DNA from: Haliotis asinina | Taxonomy: Eukaryota; Mollusca; Gastropoda; Lepetellida; Haliotidae | Direction of reading: 5' to 3' | NCBI RefSeq assembly: GCF_037392515.1 | Contig: NC_090283.1 | Location: 12,716,501 to 12,780,500, forward strand | DNA: 64,000 nt | Shown here: one piece after another, positions 32,600 to 51,595 of the stretch | How the letters are laid out: each line of letters begins with the position of its first letter | How positions within the stretch are numbered: position 1 is the first letter of the stretch | Notes under the pieces: model-generated | What the model was told of the DNA's origin: nothing | Database searches by the model: none | Seen by the model: only the letters and a program-made list of their open reading frames with translations | Made by a program: the position numbers and the translations under genes

Positions 32600-35224
32600 T
32601 CACTCCTTCATTATAACAGTAATTTCTCCCATGTTGCTGTCCATTTCAACTTGCTTACATGCATCCTCAGTAGCGTCCAATCCCATCTCCTCATTGGCAC
32701 TGTTTGTAATGGCAATAACCCTAGGAGTTTCTGAATCTATAGCATCGTTTGTTTCCATAGCAACAGCATTAGAACTGTCAACAGTTGTGAGCGTAACAGA
32801 ACCTGAGTTTTCTTGCAAGGATTGCTCAGCTGCCAACAGTAGGCTGGCAATGTCATGCACAACAGCATTAGATGACTCCATGTCAATATTCTCGCCACCC
32901 TGAATTACGTAATGTATCGTGTTGTCATCATTTGAAATCTCAACCAACACTGAGGCAGCTGTTGAAATGTCTTCCTCTTGAGAGATGGTATCAGTTTCGG
33001 TGCTACCATGCTCTGATGGAACAACTGTGAGAACAGCATCCTGAATATCATTGTTGATATCAGAACTCTTGTTGTCAATATCAATCACGTTAACTGCTTG
33101 ATTGACAGGAATAACTGTCATTTGTTTGTCCTTTGTATGCACTTCAACAAGCTGCAGATCACCATTTTCCGGTACCATGTCATGTGCCTTTGCAAGATGT
33201 CGAGCAAGAAATACCTTCTCAAAAAACCCATGTTTGCAATATTCACACTGGTAAGGAAATATATTAGAATGAGAAGTCTGCACATGTTCAACAAGCTGAG
33301 CTTTGTAACAAAAACATTCCTGACAGTACGGGCAACTGAATAACTCCTCGCTTGGTTTGTTGTATTTGCAAGACTTCTCTCTTGGATTTACAACTCTGAA
33401 ATCAACATTGTTATGAACATGGGCCATGTGTTCTTCAAGCTGCTTGGAACGCATAAATTTCATTTTACATATTGAACATGTAAATGGGCACAAATTGAAA
33501 TGTATTTTAAGCACATGTGCATGCATTGTACCTTTCTGATTAAATCCCTTGCCACAATAGGAACAGTGAAACTTCTCAGTTCTTGGGGCATGGACAACTC
33601 GCACATGTCTTTTAAAATTGCATTCGAAGTTGAATTGTTTCCCACACACTTGACAAACAATCTTCTTACCATTAACATCATGTATCCGAGAATGTCGGTT
33701 CAACTGGGCTTGTCGGTAGAACATTTTCCCACATTCTTTACAAGTTACGTTACGTTTCTGTTCATGAACTTCTTCGATGTGTTGTTTGAGTGTGATGGCT
33801 TGCTTGAACACAGATGAGCACAGATGGCATAAATGACTCTCATCATTCAGATGTATCATTCGAATATGGTTCCGGAGAAACTGGAGATTCTTAAATACTT
33901 TACCACAAATTGTACACTGCGACATTGTCTGGGAGTGCTCCCTGTCCTCATGAATCTGGAACTGGGAACGACTGGCAAATGTCATGTTGCAAGTGGAACA
34001 TGTAACTTGTTTCAGAGGAACGAGTTCTTGCAAGTATTCCTCTACATCTTTTTCATTCATATGGAATTTTTTAACATGAGTATCAACACCAGTGAAATCA
34101 CAAAATTGTTTCCTACAGTATTTGCACACTGCTGTTTTTTGCACATTTCTTTTTCGACGTTCCTTAGAGTAAACATTTCCCATTGCAGCAAGGATTTTCT
34201 TCCTCTCAACACTCTTCTCTTTAGCCAAGCAAGAATCTTTGAATTTTTTTAGCATTTTCAAGGATCCACGAAGATTTGACTTTTTTTTTTGCCTGTAGAT
34301 CAAATGTCTTGGAGCTTGACATTTTAGTTTACTATTGTCAACCTCCAAGGTCTGTTCTGTCCCATCATCGACCGTCTGGACCTCACTACTTCTCTTTTCA
34401 TTGTCGAGGTCTAAAGAATCAGCCTGAATATTTTCAACAACTGTTGGTTCTGAACTGTCCCCCTTAAAAGCAACATAATCTTCAGAATTATCCTCTTCTT
34501 CTGGAACATCATCATCTTCATCTTCAATGTTTATCTTTCCACGAACAGCTTCCATAACAGCCGAAGAAAGTTTGACACCTCTTAAACCATATCTTTTCTT
34601 TCCTAATTCAGTTTCATGAGATTGTTGAAAACATGGTAAGATGATGGAATTCCCTTTTTCTTCATTCACAACTTCTGAAAATTTTCTTTTTGGTTTCCTT
34701 CCTCTTTTCTTCGGCTTAGGTTTTTCTGCTTCTATTTCTGGAAGGTTTGGAGGTGTCACTGTTTGCTCACGGTCTTGACCTGAACTTGAAGGAGTATTGT
34801 GAACATTTTCATCTGGACACGTCAGGCTACCTGTCGGCTGTTCAGATGAGATACTTTCAGTTTTATGTAAAATTTCACTGTTAAGTTTACCACCGTCAGT
34901 TTCATGACTGTCTTTCACCAATGCCGGAGATTTTTCAAACTCTTTTAGCTTTTTCTCCATTCGTTCTGGAAAATATCCCAGCTTCTTTGCTTCACGAATG
35001 GCGAACCTGATAGAACGTTTGGCATATATAACGCTCACACCACTCATGGTAAAAGTGATTGTGTTGTCCATAGTCCTTCTGTTAGTTTTAATATACGTTT
35101 TGTCTGTTCCATCAGTTGAATGTCCCTCCCATTCTTCAGTCTCTCCTGAAGACTGTAAACATCCTCTTAGAAGCTCGCACGGAAGGGACATTGTTATAGA
35201 ATCTACTGCTAGTGTATCTTCCAT
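32600..35224 (-). CDS. Ten-finger C2H2 zinc-finger protein with AT-hook
   Basis: One uninterrupted frame of 874 residues starting MEDTLAVDSITM. Residues 55-95 form a basic, possibly helical segment. An AT-hook/nuclear signal (KPKKRGRKPKRK) lies at 170-181 and an acidic run (EDEDDDVPEEEDNSEDY) at 234-250. Ten C2H2 fingers begin at residues 367, 409, 437, 466, 495, 524, 554, 583, 631 and 660, most as CX2CX12HX3-5H. Linkers are mostly not TGEKP, so this is not a KRAB-type array. The C-terminal 190 residues are acidic and polar (VVPSEHGSTETDTISQEED). Expected role is nuclear DNA binding and transcription control; targets are unknown and I do not recognise an orthologue. It is divergent from GPR180, with 702 bp between the start codons. 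Plus-strand frames across it are shadows. Confidence 0.9.
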   Translation of the reverse strand: MEDTLAVDSITMSLPCELLRGCLQSSGETEEWEGHSTDGTDKTYIKTNRRTMDNTITFTMSGVSVIYAKRSIRFAIREAKKLGYFPERMEKKLKEFEKSPALVKDSHETDGGKLNSEILHKTESISSEQPTGSLTCPDENVHNTPSSSGQDREQTVTPPNLPEIEAEKPKPKKRGRKPKRKFSEVVNEEKGNSIILPCFQQSHETELGKKRYGLRGVKLSSAVMEAVRGKINIEDEDDDVPEEEDNSEDYVAFKGDSSEPTVVENIQADSLDLDNEKRSSEVQTVDDGTEQTLEVDNSKLKCQAPRHLIYRQKKKSNLRGSLKMLKKFKDSCLAKEKSVERKKILAAMGNVYSKERRKRNVQKTAVCKYCRKQFCDFTGVDTHVKKFHMNEKDVEEYLQELVPLKQVTCSTCNMTFASRSQFQIHEDREHSQTMSQCTICGKVFKNLQFLRNHIRMIHLNDESHLCHLCSSVFKQAITLKQHIEEVHEQKRNVTCKECGKMFYRQAQLNRHSRIHDVNGKKIVCQVCGKQFNFECNFKRHVRVVHAPRTEKFHCSYCGKGFNQKGTMHAHVLKIHFNLCPFTCSICKMKFMRSKQLEEHMAHVHNNVDFRVVNPREKSCKYNKPSEELFSCPYCQECFCYKAQLVEHVQTSHSNIFPYQCEYCKHGFFEKVFLARHLAKAHDMVPENGDLQLVEVHTKDKQMTVIPVNQAVNVIDIDNKSSDINNDIQDAVLTVVPSEHGSTETDTISQEEDISTAASVLVEISNDDNTIHYVIQGGENIDMESSNAVVHDIASLLLAAEQSLQENSGSVTLTTVDSSNAVAMETNDAIDSETPRVIAITNSANEEMGLDATEDACKQVEMDSNMGEITVIMKE

Positions 35225-35926
35225 TGTTCACTTGCAATAAGGACACTTGGACGTATTTTGTGCTACGAAATAGGTCAAAATATTTAAAAAATACATCACT
35301 GTTGACTTTCAATGGGAATATTCACACAGGAAGAGGGTACATTTATGTCTCTCTGCGAGAAGAGTTTTCGTGCTCGCTGCTTTTTCTTGCTGGGGCCCTG
35401 CTAGGGATTGGCCGTGTGCACCGTACACGCATACATGTAATGTACCCATATGTTTGGTATTTTGACGTCTGTGCATTGGATTAGATTGTATTGTGTTGTA
35501 TTCCTAGAAGGATCCAGAGGGTATCACTCACTCACTTTCACACTTTAAACAACGCTTGACGGGCCTCTACAAAATGTGACAGAGTTGTCTCCCTGGATAT
35601 TGCCGCACATGGGTTTTGTTACGACCGCTTTTCAATATTTGTGACATATGTTTTTGAGCAAATGAGAAGCTTTGTAACTGCAATGAGCAGAGCAATTATA
35701 GAAACAGAACTTATGTGTTAATATATTGGGAACTAACATTTATAGTTGTCAACTATGAAAATCGATGCACGTGTCATTTACGACATCTCACACGTAAGAT
35801 GCAACTTGCAAGATGTCAACACCAAACTTGAACGCTAGAAGTAAAAGTCACAGATGAAACTTTTTTTTGAGTGACTTTAGTGGGAGCAACTGACACAACA
35901 ACATCACAGAGCTTTAATCAAATTAT
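35225..35926. promoter_or_regulatory. Shared head-to-head promoter region (zinc-finger gene / GPR180)
   Basis: 702 bp separate the two start codons. It contains a short CACTCACTCAC remnant near 35530 and otherwise no repeat, unusual for this window. Both 5' UTRs must start here unless upstream non-coding exons exist. No TATA box is assigned. Confidence 0.55.
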
Positions 35927-45084
<9,158 letters not shown>

Positions 45085-45309
45085 CACTATGTAATCTGTG
45101 TCTTTTTGTTGTCAGTGTCATCCAACGCATAACAACTGATTGTTTCAGTTTCATATCAATGAAGTTGTTGTTGACCATTCAGAGCCAATTTGAAACCTCA
45201 GAATGCCATGTGATAACTTTTCATTTTTATGATGATCATCTTGGTTTTATGTGTTGTTTTCGAAAGAGGGTTCAAAGGTAGGAAGGTTACAAATCCATTT
45301 CCTTTACAA

Positions 45310-45315
45310 AATAAA
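45310..45315 (+). terminator. Candidate GPR180 polyadenylation signal
   Basis: AATAAA, 226 bp after the stop codon. Plausible but a chance hexamer cannot be excluded in AT-rich DNA. Confidence 0.45.
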
Positions 45316-45334
45316 AACGTAACCCTAAGGATTA

Positions 45335-45462
45335 CAAGAAGGTGGAAGGGTTGGGTTACCCACATCGCTACAGTGTGTGAAGCCCATTTCTAGTGTTTCC
45401 CCTTTGTGATAATTCTGGAATATCGCTAAAAGCTATGTAAAACTGTATTCTCTCACTCATTG
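45335..45462 (+). repeat. SINE B copy, head truncated
   Basis: ctacagtgtgtgaagcccat, tggaatatcgctaaaagcta and a CTCTCACTCA end. Confidence 0.82.
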
Positions 45463-45904
45463 TCAGCAGGGTGGGGGATATTCACAAACTGGTGATATTG
45501 CAAACTCTACTATCTGCAATAAAAGCTCACATTACTTTACGTCTTGAAGGATATTTGACATCATTGGTGCATATTTATTTTATCTTACCTCACACGTGAA
45601 TGTCGCTTTCTGATTGGCTAAGCGCTATTGTATTATTTATAATGTACCCCGCTTACAGGCGATGTATTATTTTCAATGTACACTGCTGGGAATTACAAAC
45701 TCTTCTGGTGCTTCATGGTGGTACTTTTTTATCTCGAATAACATTGAATCACCCATCAAGCACAGAAATTTGATGGAAGGGAGGTAACTCTAAATCTGTT
45801 TCATTTACCTTGTGTTGTCTGCAAAATGGGGTTTCGCCTCGCAGTCAGCAGAAGTGCTTCAAACAGTTCAAAATGAAAATTCAGGTGTTCAGTAAGATAA
45901 ATAT

Positions 45905-46037
45905 GTTGTTCACTGGTCCCTCGGGGTCCATGGGCTCATATACCCTCGAGGTTTGTTTATGTCCCCCTCGCCCTGCAAAACCTAAACAAACCTCGAGGGT
46001 ACATGAGCCCATGGCCCCCTAGCAACCAGTGAACAAC
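45905..46037. repeat. Long hairpin, 55-bp arms
   Basis: Arms 45905-45959 and 45983-46037 pair almost perfectly (gttgttcactgg...ccctcgaggtttgttta) around a 23-bp C-rich loop. No coding frame. Confidence 0.93.
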
Positions 46038-46142
46038 TTGTAATGTATACTGCTTAACAGAATTAAATTGTCTGCCATAAAGTGTGACATACAAAGTGAT
46101 CTCTGGTTTTCCGAGAATATAAACTTTTATCTGTAAACAGGG

Positions 46143-46315
46143 AGGGTGGGTTAACCTGGGGCTTGTTGGGGCTTGTTGGGGCTTGTTATTGGAAGACCTG
46201 GGTTCGGATCCCCACATGGGTACAATGTGTGAAGCATATTTCTGGTGTCTCCTTTTGTGAATTTGTTGGAAATGTTGCTAAAAGTGGTGTAAAACCATAC
46301 TCACTCTCTCAATAT
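46143..46315 (+). repeat. SINE B copy with altered head
   Basis: The A-box side is replaced by three tandem units of ttggggcttg. The B box (gggttcggatccc), body and a CTCACTCTCTC end follow. Confidence 0.82.
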
Positions 46316-49300
46316 TTGTACATTTTGCTTCTGGTATTTTTAGAAAGGCATATAAGGCCAGGCAAATGAGTTTTCTTGTTCAGCGGATCTGCTGGTTGTA
46401 ATTTTTCATGAAGGAAAAAACAAAACATTCTCAGAAAAAATAAAATGTGATGATAGTGAAATACACATGAATTCAGTATGAAACTAATCTCACTCAACTT
46501 GTTTTTAGCTGGTGTAAACAAACCAAAACATGGAACCTCATTTGGTTCGTGATATTTTTTTCAGTCCAGCAAGTAGGTTTTCTGAGGAAAAATGTCTATA
46601 AAACAAGAAATAAAATTTGTCAGGCCTGACATTCAAATTAAAGTAATAGTAGTAGTCAGCTTGATGTTCATATCCAGGCACGTTACCTACTCGTGGCGCT
46701 ACATACATTACAAGATCCAGTTAGCTTTTAATACAGGAGGTACTCATTTTACTGCTTGTCAGTAGATAATAGACTGTACTCTTGATGTAGGAAAATGCCA
46801 TATCACTTTGGTAGCTCCCATTATCTTCACAGCTTGGATGACAACCTCATTCAGGTAGCCTCATGCCAAACTCTGTTGTAAATCATTTTGAAGCTATGAT
46901 CTGGAAATATAACTGGAATAAGTATAGTTAATATGGAACATGTTTAGTTCTATTTAGTTCTATTTATCGTTTGAATCTAACAAAAGATTTTCTTGTTTGT
47001 CCAGTGTAATTGGGTGGTGCAATTTGAATGCAGATGTATTTTCAGGTGTACTCTCTGCTGCTTGCAGTAGAGCCCAAGGCCATTTTTTAATGAAGTACAT
47101 GTGTGTAGGGTCAGACCATTAATTAACTGAATATTATGATTAACAGGGATAAGGAAATTGATAAGTTGTTCATTTGAATGGAGGTGAATACATCATGTTC
47201 TTCATAATGTTTAAAAATAATGTTTCTCCATGTTAACACCTCAGCTAGCCAACCCAACCGCCCTCGATTATCCAGTCTGTTGAAATTCCATTATGGCAGA
47301 GATACTGGATAATCAGAGGTGACATGAAAAGGCAGGTAAAGTAGACATGTTGTACAATGAAGAAAGGATTCTCACAAAATGTGTTTTAAATAATATAGAA
47401 TAAAATAATTTATCTTACACAATAATCTCACGTCCTGGTTCACTGAATAACAAATCCCCCAGCTGGTGCGGTGCTTTCTGCCATACCAGCAGATACAGAT
47501 GTATATATCCTTCATCACACATTTTGTTTATCAAGTTATTGCCATATCAGTAAATATTGGTTGTTGATTATTTACTTTGCATGTTTATGAAACTTTGAAG
47601 CATGTTTATTTGGTCCATGCATGTTTATGATATTTATTTGATATTTACAATATTTTATACATCCAGGGAATCTAGATTGTGTTTGCTTGAAATACAGTTG
47701 TATAGATGTTCTATTTTGAGCCTTGGCTAGATCTAGTTTTGTTTTTGTTTGTAGTATGGCCACAGTATCACCTTTGTTGAAAGGCAAACATGTTTCATTA
47801 ATTTTTAGGTAAACAATGTTTAAGTTATGTTTACCTCTATCTCAAAAGCTTGAAAACGTTTACTCATAGCATAATTGTATCTATCATTGAGTACATTTAG
47901 CTTAAAGATATGCATCCGACCTCAGATTCTGTTCAAGTTCTTCGACTGTTTGGCAATGACATTATAATGTCATATGGAGCTGGTGGCAGATGAGATTATT
48001 TTCACCCAGAAATATGAGTTTCATGGTTTTTGTAGGCAGTTTTCTCCTCTGTTAAAGTAGCCCATTACTGAAGCTGTAATCTTACTGGCAATGTGGAGTT
48101 GAGTCCCTTTAAGTGGCAGGATGGGTTGTTGGTTTGAAAGTTTTACAGTGAATGTACATCATCATACTGGAATTTGCTATGTATATTTTAATAAGTAACC
48201 TTGTGCCGTCTGCTGCCATTGATTTGATTGTGTAATCAACATTGTCTGACACATACAAATTGCAAACTTCCCACAGATTTAAAGAAAGGAATGAGTAATG
48301 AACAAGTCTTCCTCACATTGACATGAAAGAGAGCTTCTCAACTGTGACATGTTCTCAGTCTAAAAGGTTTAGACATAAATGTATGGCATGGTCGGATCAT
48401 ACCTAAAATGGGTGACAATGAGTTTTACATTTAAGTCAATGACTTAACCCACTTCATGGAAGAGTATGACCAGTAGAATTTGTGAAGTCTTGAAAGCTCA
48501 GCTAATATTAGTCCAGATGATAACATATAGATTGCTAGAAAATGTTGCCATGAACAGAACCTTCTTGGCAGTTTTACCGTTACTTGAAAGGGTAGGAACT
48601 TGTTTGAGGTGAAGTTACAAATTGGTGATTAATTCTTTGTCATGGACCTTATTATGTTCATGTTGAAAACCTTTGTTATATTTAAGATATTTCATATTTA
48701 AGATATTGGTACACTGAACTTAAATGGCATATCAGCTGCTGGTAGGGCAGACCTCTCAAGTGTCCGTCTGTTCGTGTCCTGGTCTATATAAGACCATGAT
48801 GCCAATCCGCTGTTTGTCACGGTCCTCAGCAGTGAGAACGTCCTCATCGTGACATCATAATGTGCACATCCTTATCTCAGTCCCCTGATATGTGTCCTCT
48901 TGTGAAGGTTTTCGTGTACCTGTACCAATGTAAATATCCTAGTGTCATGTACTTGTCCTCATGTATCTGTGTCTCAGTCAACATCCAAAGTCGAGGTCCT
49001 CGTGTGACGGTCCTCATGTCCATGTCAATGTATGTGTTATGAGATCCCCAGTATGTGTCTTAGTAATGAACTCTAGTACCTCATGTCAACACATTTCTGT
49101 CTAGGTTAATGTCCCTCTGTCGACGTGCATATGCATATGTCTATTAATGTTCCAATGTTGTCACCAGTTCAACTTCCACATGATAATATTGACAATCTCA
49201 TCTTCCTCTCAACCCATAACAATATCAGCATGAAAATGTTCTCATGATATCAATGTTCCCATATGTACATTCTCGATATGACCAACTGCTGTAATGCAGG

Positions 49301-49799
49301 ACTGTTTCCCATAGTTGATGATGCCTGTCTATATTTAAATGGAAATAAATATCTATTTTACATGAGAATGTGTCAGTTGTCATTTGCATATTCATTAGAC
49401 ATCCACCTTCAGTAACAATACAAGATCTGGGTTTGAAAAGAACAATGATCATTGCTCATATTGGTTACTTGTTTTGTATGTTAACAGACCTCCATCACAA
49501 AGTTGGAAAAATTCGTTTTGGAGTGTTAAGCAACAACAGCTTTCCTCATTAGCATGTTAGGGAAAGTTGGGCAAATTAGCTTCCCTCAGAAAGGAAGTGA
49601 AGGAAGAGTTATCTCACACAGCCCCTGTCAACCAGCTGCATGAGGCAGGATCTATGTCAGTAATCTGGAGTCTTCATGCTCCCAACACTGGGAATGTTCC
49701 TCACAACTCAATGACTTGTCCTCAAAACTTGGTTTGGGCACTGGGTTTTTGTTCTGTAATTTCATCATTCAGTGCTGTGTCTCTGAGGCATTTTTACAA
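46316..49799. other. Intergenic region between GPR180 and RBMX2
   Basis: 3.5 kb with no supported gene. Contains a small stem (attatccagt/actggataat, about 47270-47315) and a loose GTCCTCATGT-type repetition at about 48770-49100. Confidence 0.45.
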
Positions 49800-49905
49800 A
49801 CCAAAGTGTAGATCAGTGTTCATGCTGTCAATCACTAGAATTCCTGGTTGAAGACTCTAATATTTGCAAACTGGTGGAATATTGCTGAGGGTGGCGTTAA
49901 AAACA
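49800..49905 (+). repeat. SINE A fragment
   Basis: gatcagtgttcatgctgtca...tggtggaatattgctgaggg then tggcgttaaaa. Tail half only. Confidence 0.7.
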
Positions 49906-50224
49906 AAGAAAACAAGTGTCTGACTGAGGAAGCCGCTCTTTTCATGCACCATGGTCAGAAGATAGCCATGCACCGAGTCTTAACAGCATTGTTCTCATGT
50001 TCCAATCATCATCTTGTTCATCAGTGCTGTAACTCCGATATTGCAACACATTAAGTTATATTCATGTAAAAAAAAAACAGTTTTTCCAGGCCGCCATAAA
50101 GAACAATCTGCAGTTTCCCATCTTCAAAACAAACAATTCATGGTTTTGATATAAATGCGAAATTGGGGAGAATATGAAAGAAAAGGGACAGTATCAGGAT
50201 ACAAATCATTTTGCACCCTTATTA

Positions 50225-50470
50225 TTTTTGTACATAGTGTATACCACCCATATTATTAGCATACATATTGTATCACAAATATTATGAGGATACATCAAAA
50301 CAATCTTAGGATACATGTTGTAGCGCAGCGTATCATTACATGACCTGTGGCAAGATCACAACATACACCCATATTATGAATATGAGGATACATATTGTAA
50401 CGCAGTCTCACATCATTACATCTCCAGTGTCCAGATCACAACATACAGCTGTAATACTGAAGAGAACCTA
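50225..50470. repeat. Short tandem duplication (about 90 bp units)
   Basis: tatgaggatacat...gtagcgcag...catcattacat...agatcacaacatacac recurs two to three times with drift. Confidence 0.65.
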
Positions 50471-50479
50471 CACCAATCT

Positions 50480-50645
50480 GGACAGATCGGCCATCATTGG
50501 TGTATGTAGCGTCCAGAAAATGTCCGAGTCCAGTGTTCAGACTCAGACCATAGACCTTCTGATCTGGTGTAGGACTCTTTGTCCACATGGCCAAAGAGGT
50601 TAACTCCATCAGTAAGCTGACGAGGTGAGAATGTCTCCATGCCCT
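50480..50645 (-). repeat. SINE C copy
   Basis: gtccgagtccagtgttcaga (complement of the B-box side) and ggccaaagaggttaactcca (complement of the A-box side). Same family as 50740 and 56157. Confidence 0.7.
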
Positions 50646-50739
50646 GCTACAAACTCCCTTGTCAACAGAAGACATTATCCAGGATTATCATTATTTATTC
50701 CTCAAATGTAATATGAACATGCTCAGCCCCACATTAGGT

Positions 50740-50890
50740 GCTAATATAGCGACCATGAAATTTCTGAGTCCCATGCTGGAATTTGAATCATGGATCTTCT
50801 CATCAGAATTCAGACGTCTTGTCCATATCACCAAAGAAGTTAACCCCATCAGAGAGGCATCAAGGTAAGGCTGCCATCTAGGGTATAACT
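50740..50890 (-). repeat. SINE C copy
   Basis: ctgagtcccatgctggaatt, tgaatcatggatcttctcat and caccaaagaagttaacccca in the same order as the copy at 50480. Confidence 0.72.
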
Positions 50891-51595
50891 CCATGCCGTG
50901 TTATATGTATATTTTCAAGACCTGATATCAAATGATTAAAAAATTCTATTTTGTTTCATAAAAGGAAAAGAAAGTGACTTTCTTGTACACTTTACCTGTA
51001 ATGTGACCAGGGTATGGGTCAAAAAGAATCATTACAAATGGAATAGGATTTCTGGATATTTCATTTTATGTATTTTATTACAAAATTGATGACTGCTTGA
51101 TTATTTACAATGAAGTATCTGAGACAAGCAGTCACACAAACAACAGAAAATATCCAAATTCTTGATGTATGATCAGAATGTTGACAGCCAGTTGTTTCGG
51201 ACTGTTGATATGTCTGTACTACCTGATTCTTGTCAACAAAGCAGATGGAACAGTTAAATGATCGTAACTCCTATTCTTGAACACAGATTTGCCTTGATGA
51301 CGATTACTTTGTGGAAAAGTCCCTGAAGATGTTGGGTAAGTAAGATTACAATTTGCTTGAAACCTGGATGCATGCATGCAAGACACAAGCCGCATCGGAG
51401 CACAGCTTGATATGAACATAGTCTACACAGACAGTACTTCACTCTCTTTGGGATTTCACCTAGTCTTCATGCTCCTGAAGATCATGTCGCTCTCGACACG
51501 GGGTCCACGCAAATAAGACGGCTCAGCTGCGATAGAAGACTGAGAGCTTAAAAGCAGGGATGGAAATGTATTTTCCTGGTGGAAAATCCATAATA
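50891..51595 (-). other. RBMX2 3' flank with candidate polyA signal (51074-51079)
   Basis: TTTATT on the plus strand, that is AATAAA on the minus strand, 517 bp past the RBMX2 stop. No other feature seen. Confidence 0.45.

Noticed and set aside
32556-34467. Several plus-strand open frames of 60-140 codons
   Set aside because: They are antisense shadows of the zinc-finger coding region.
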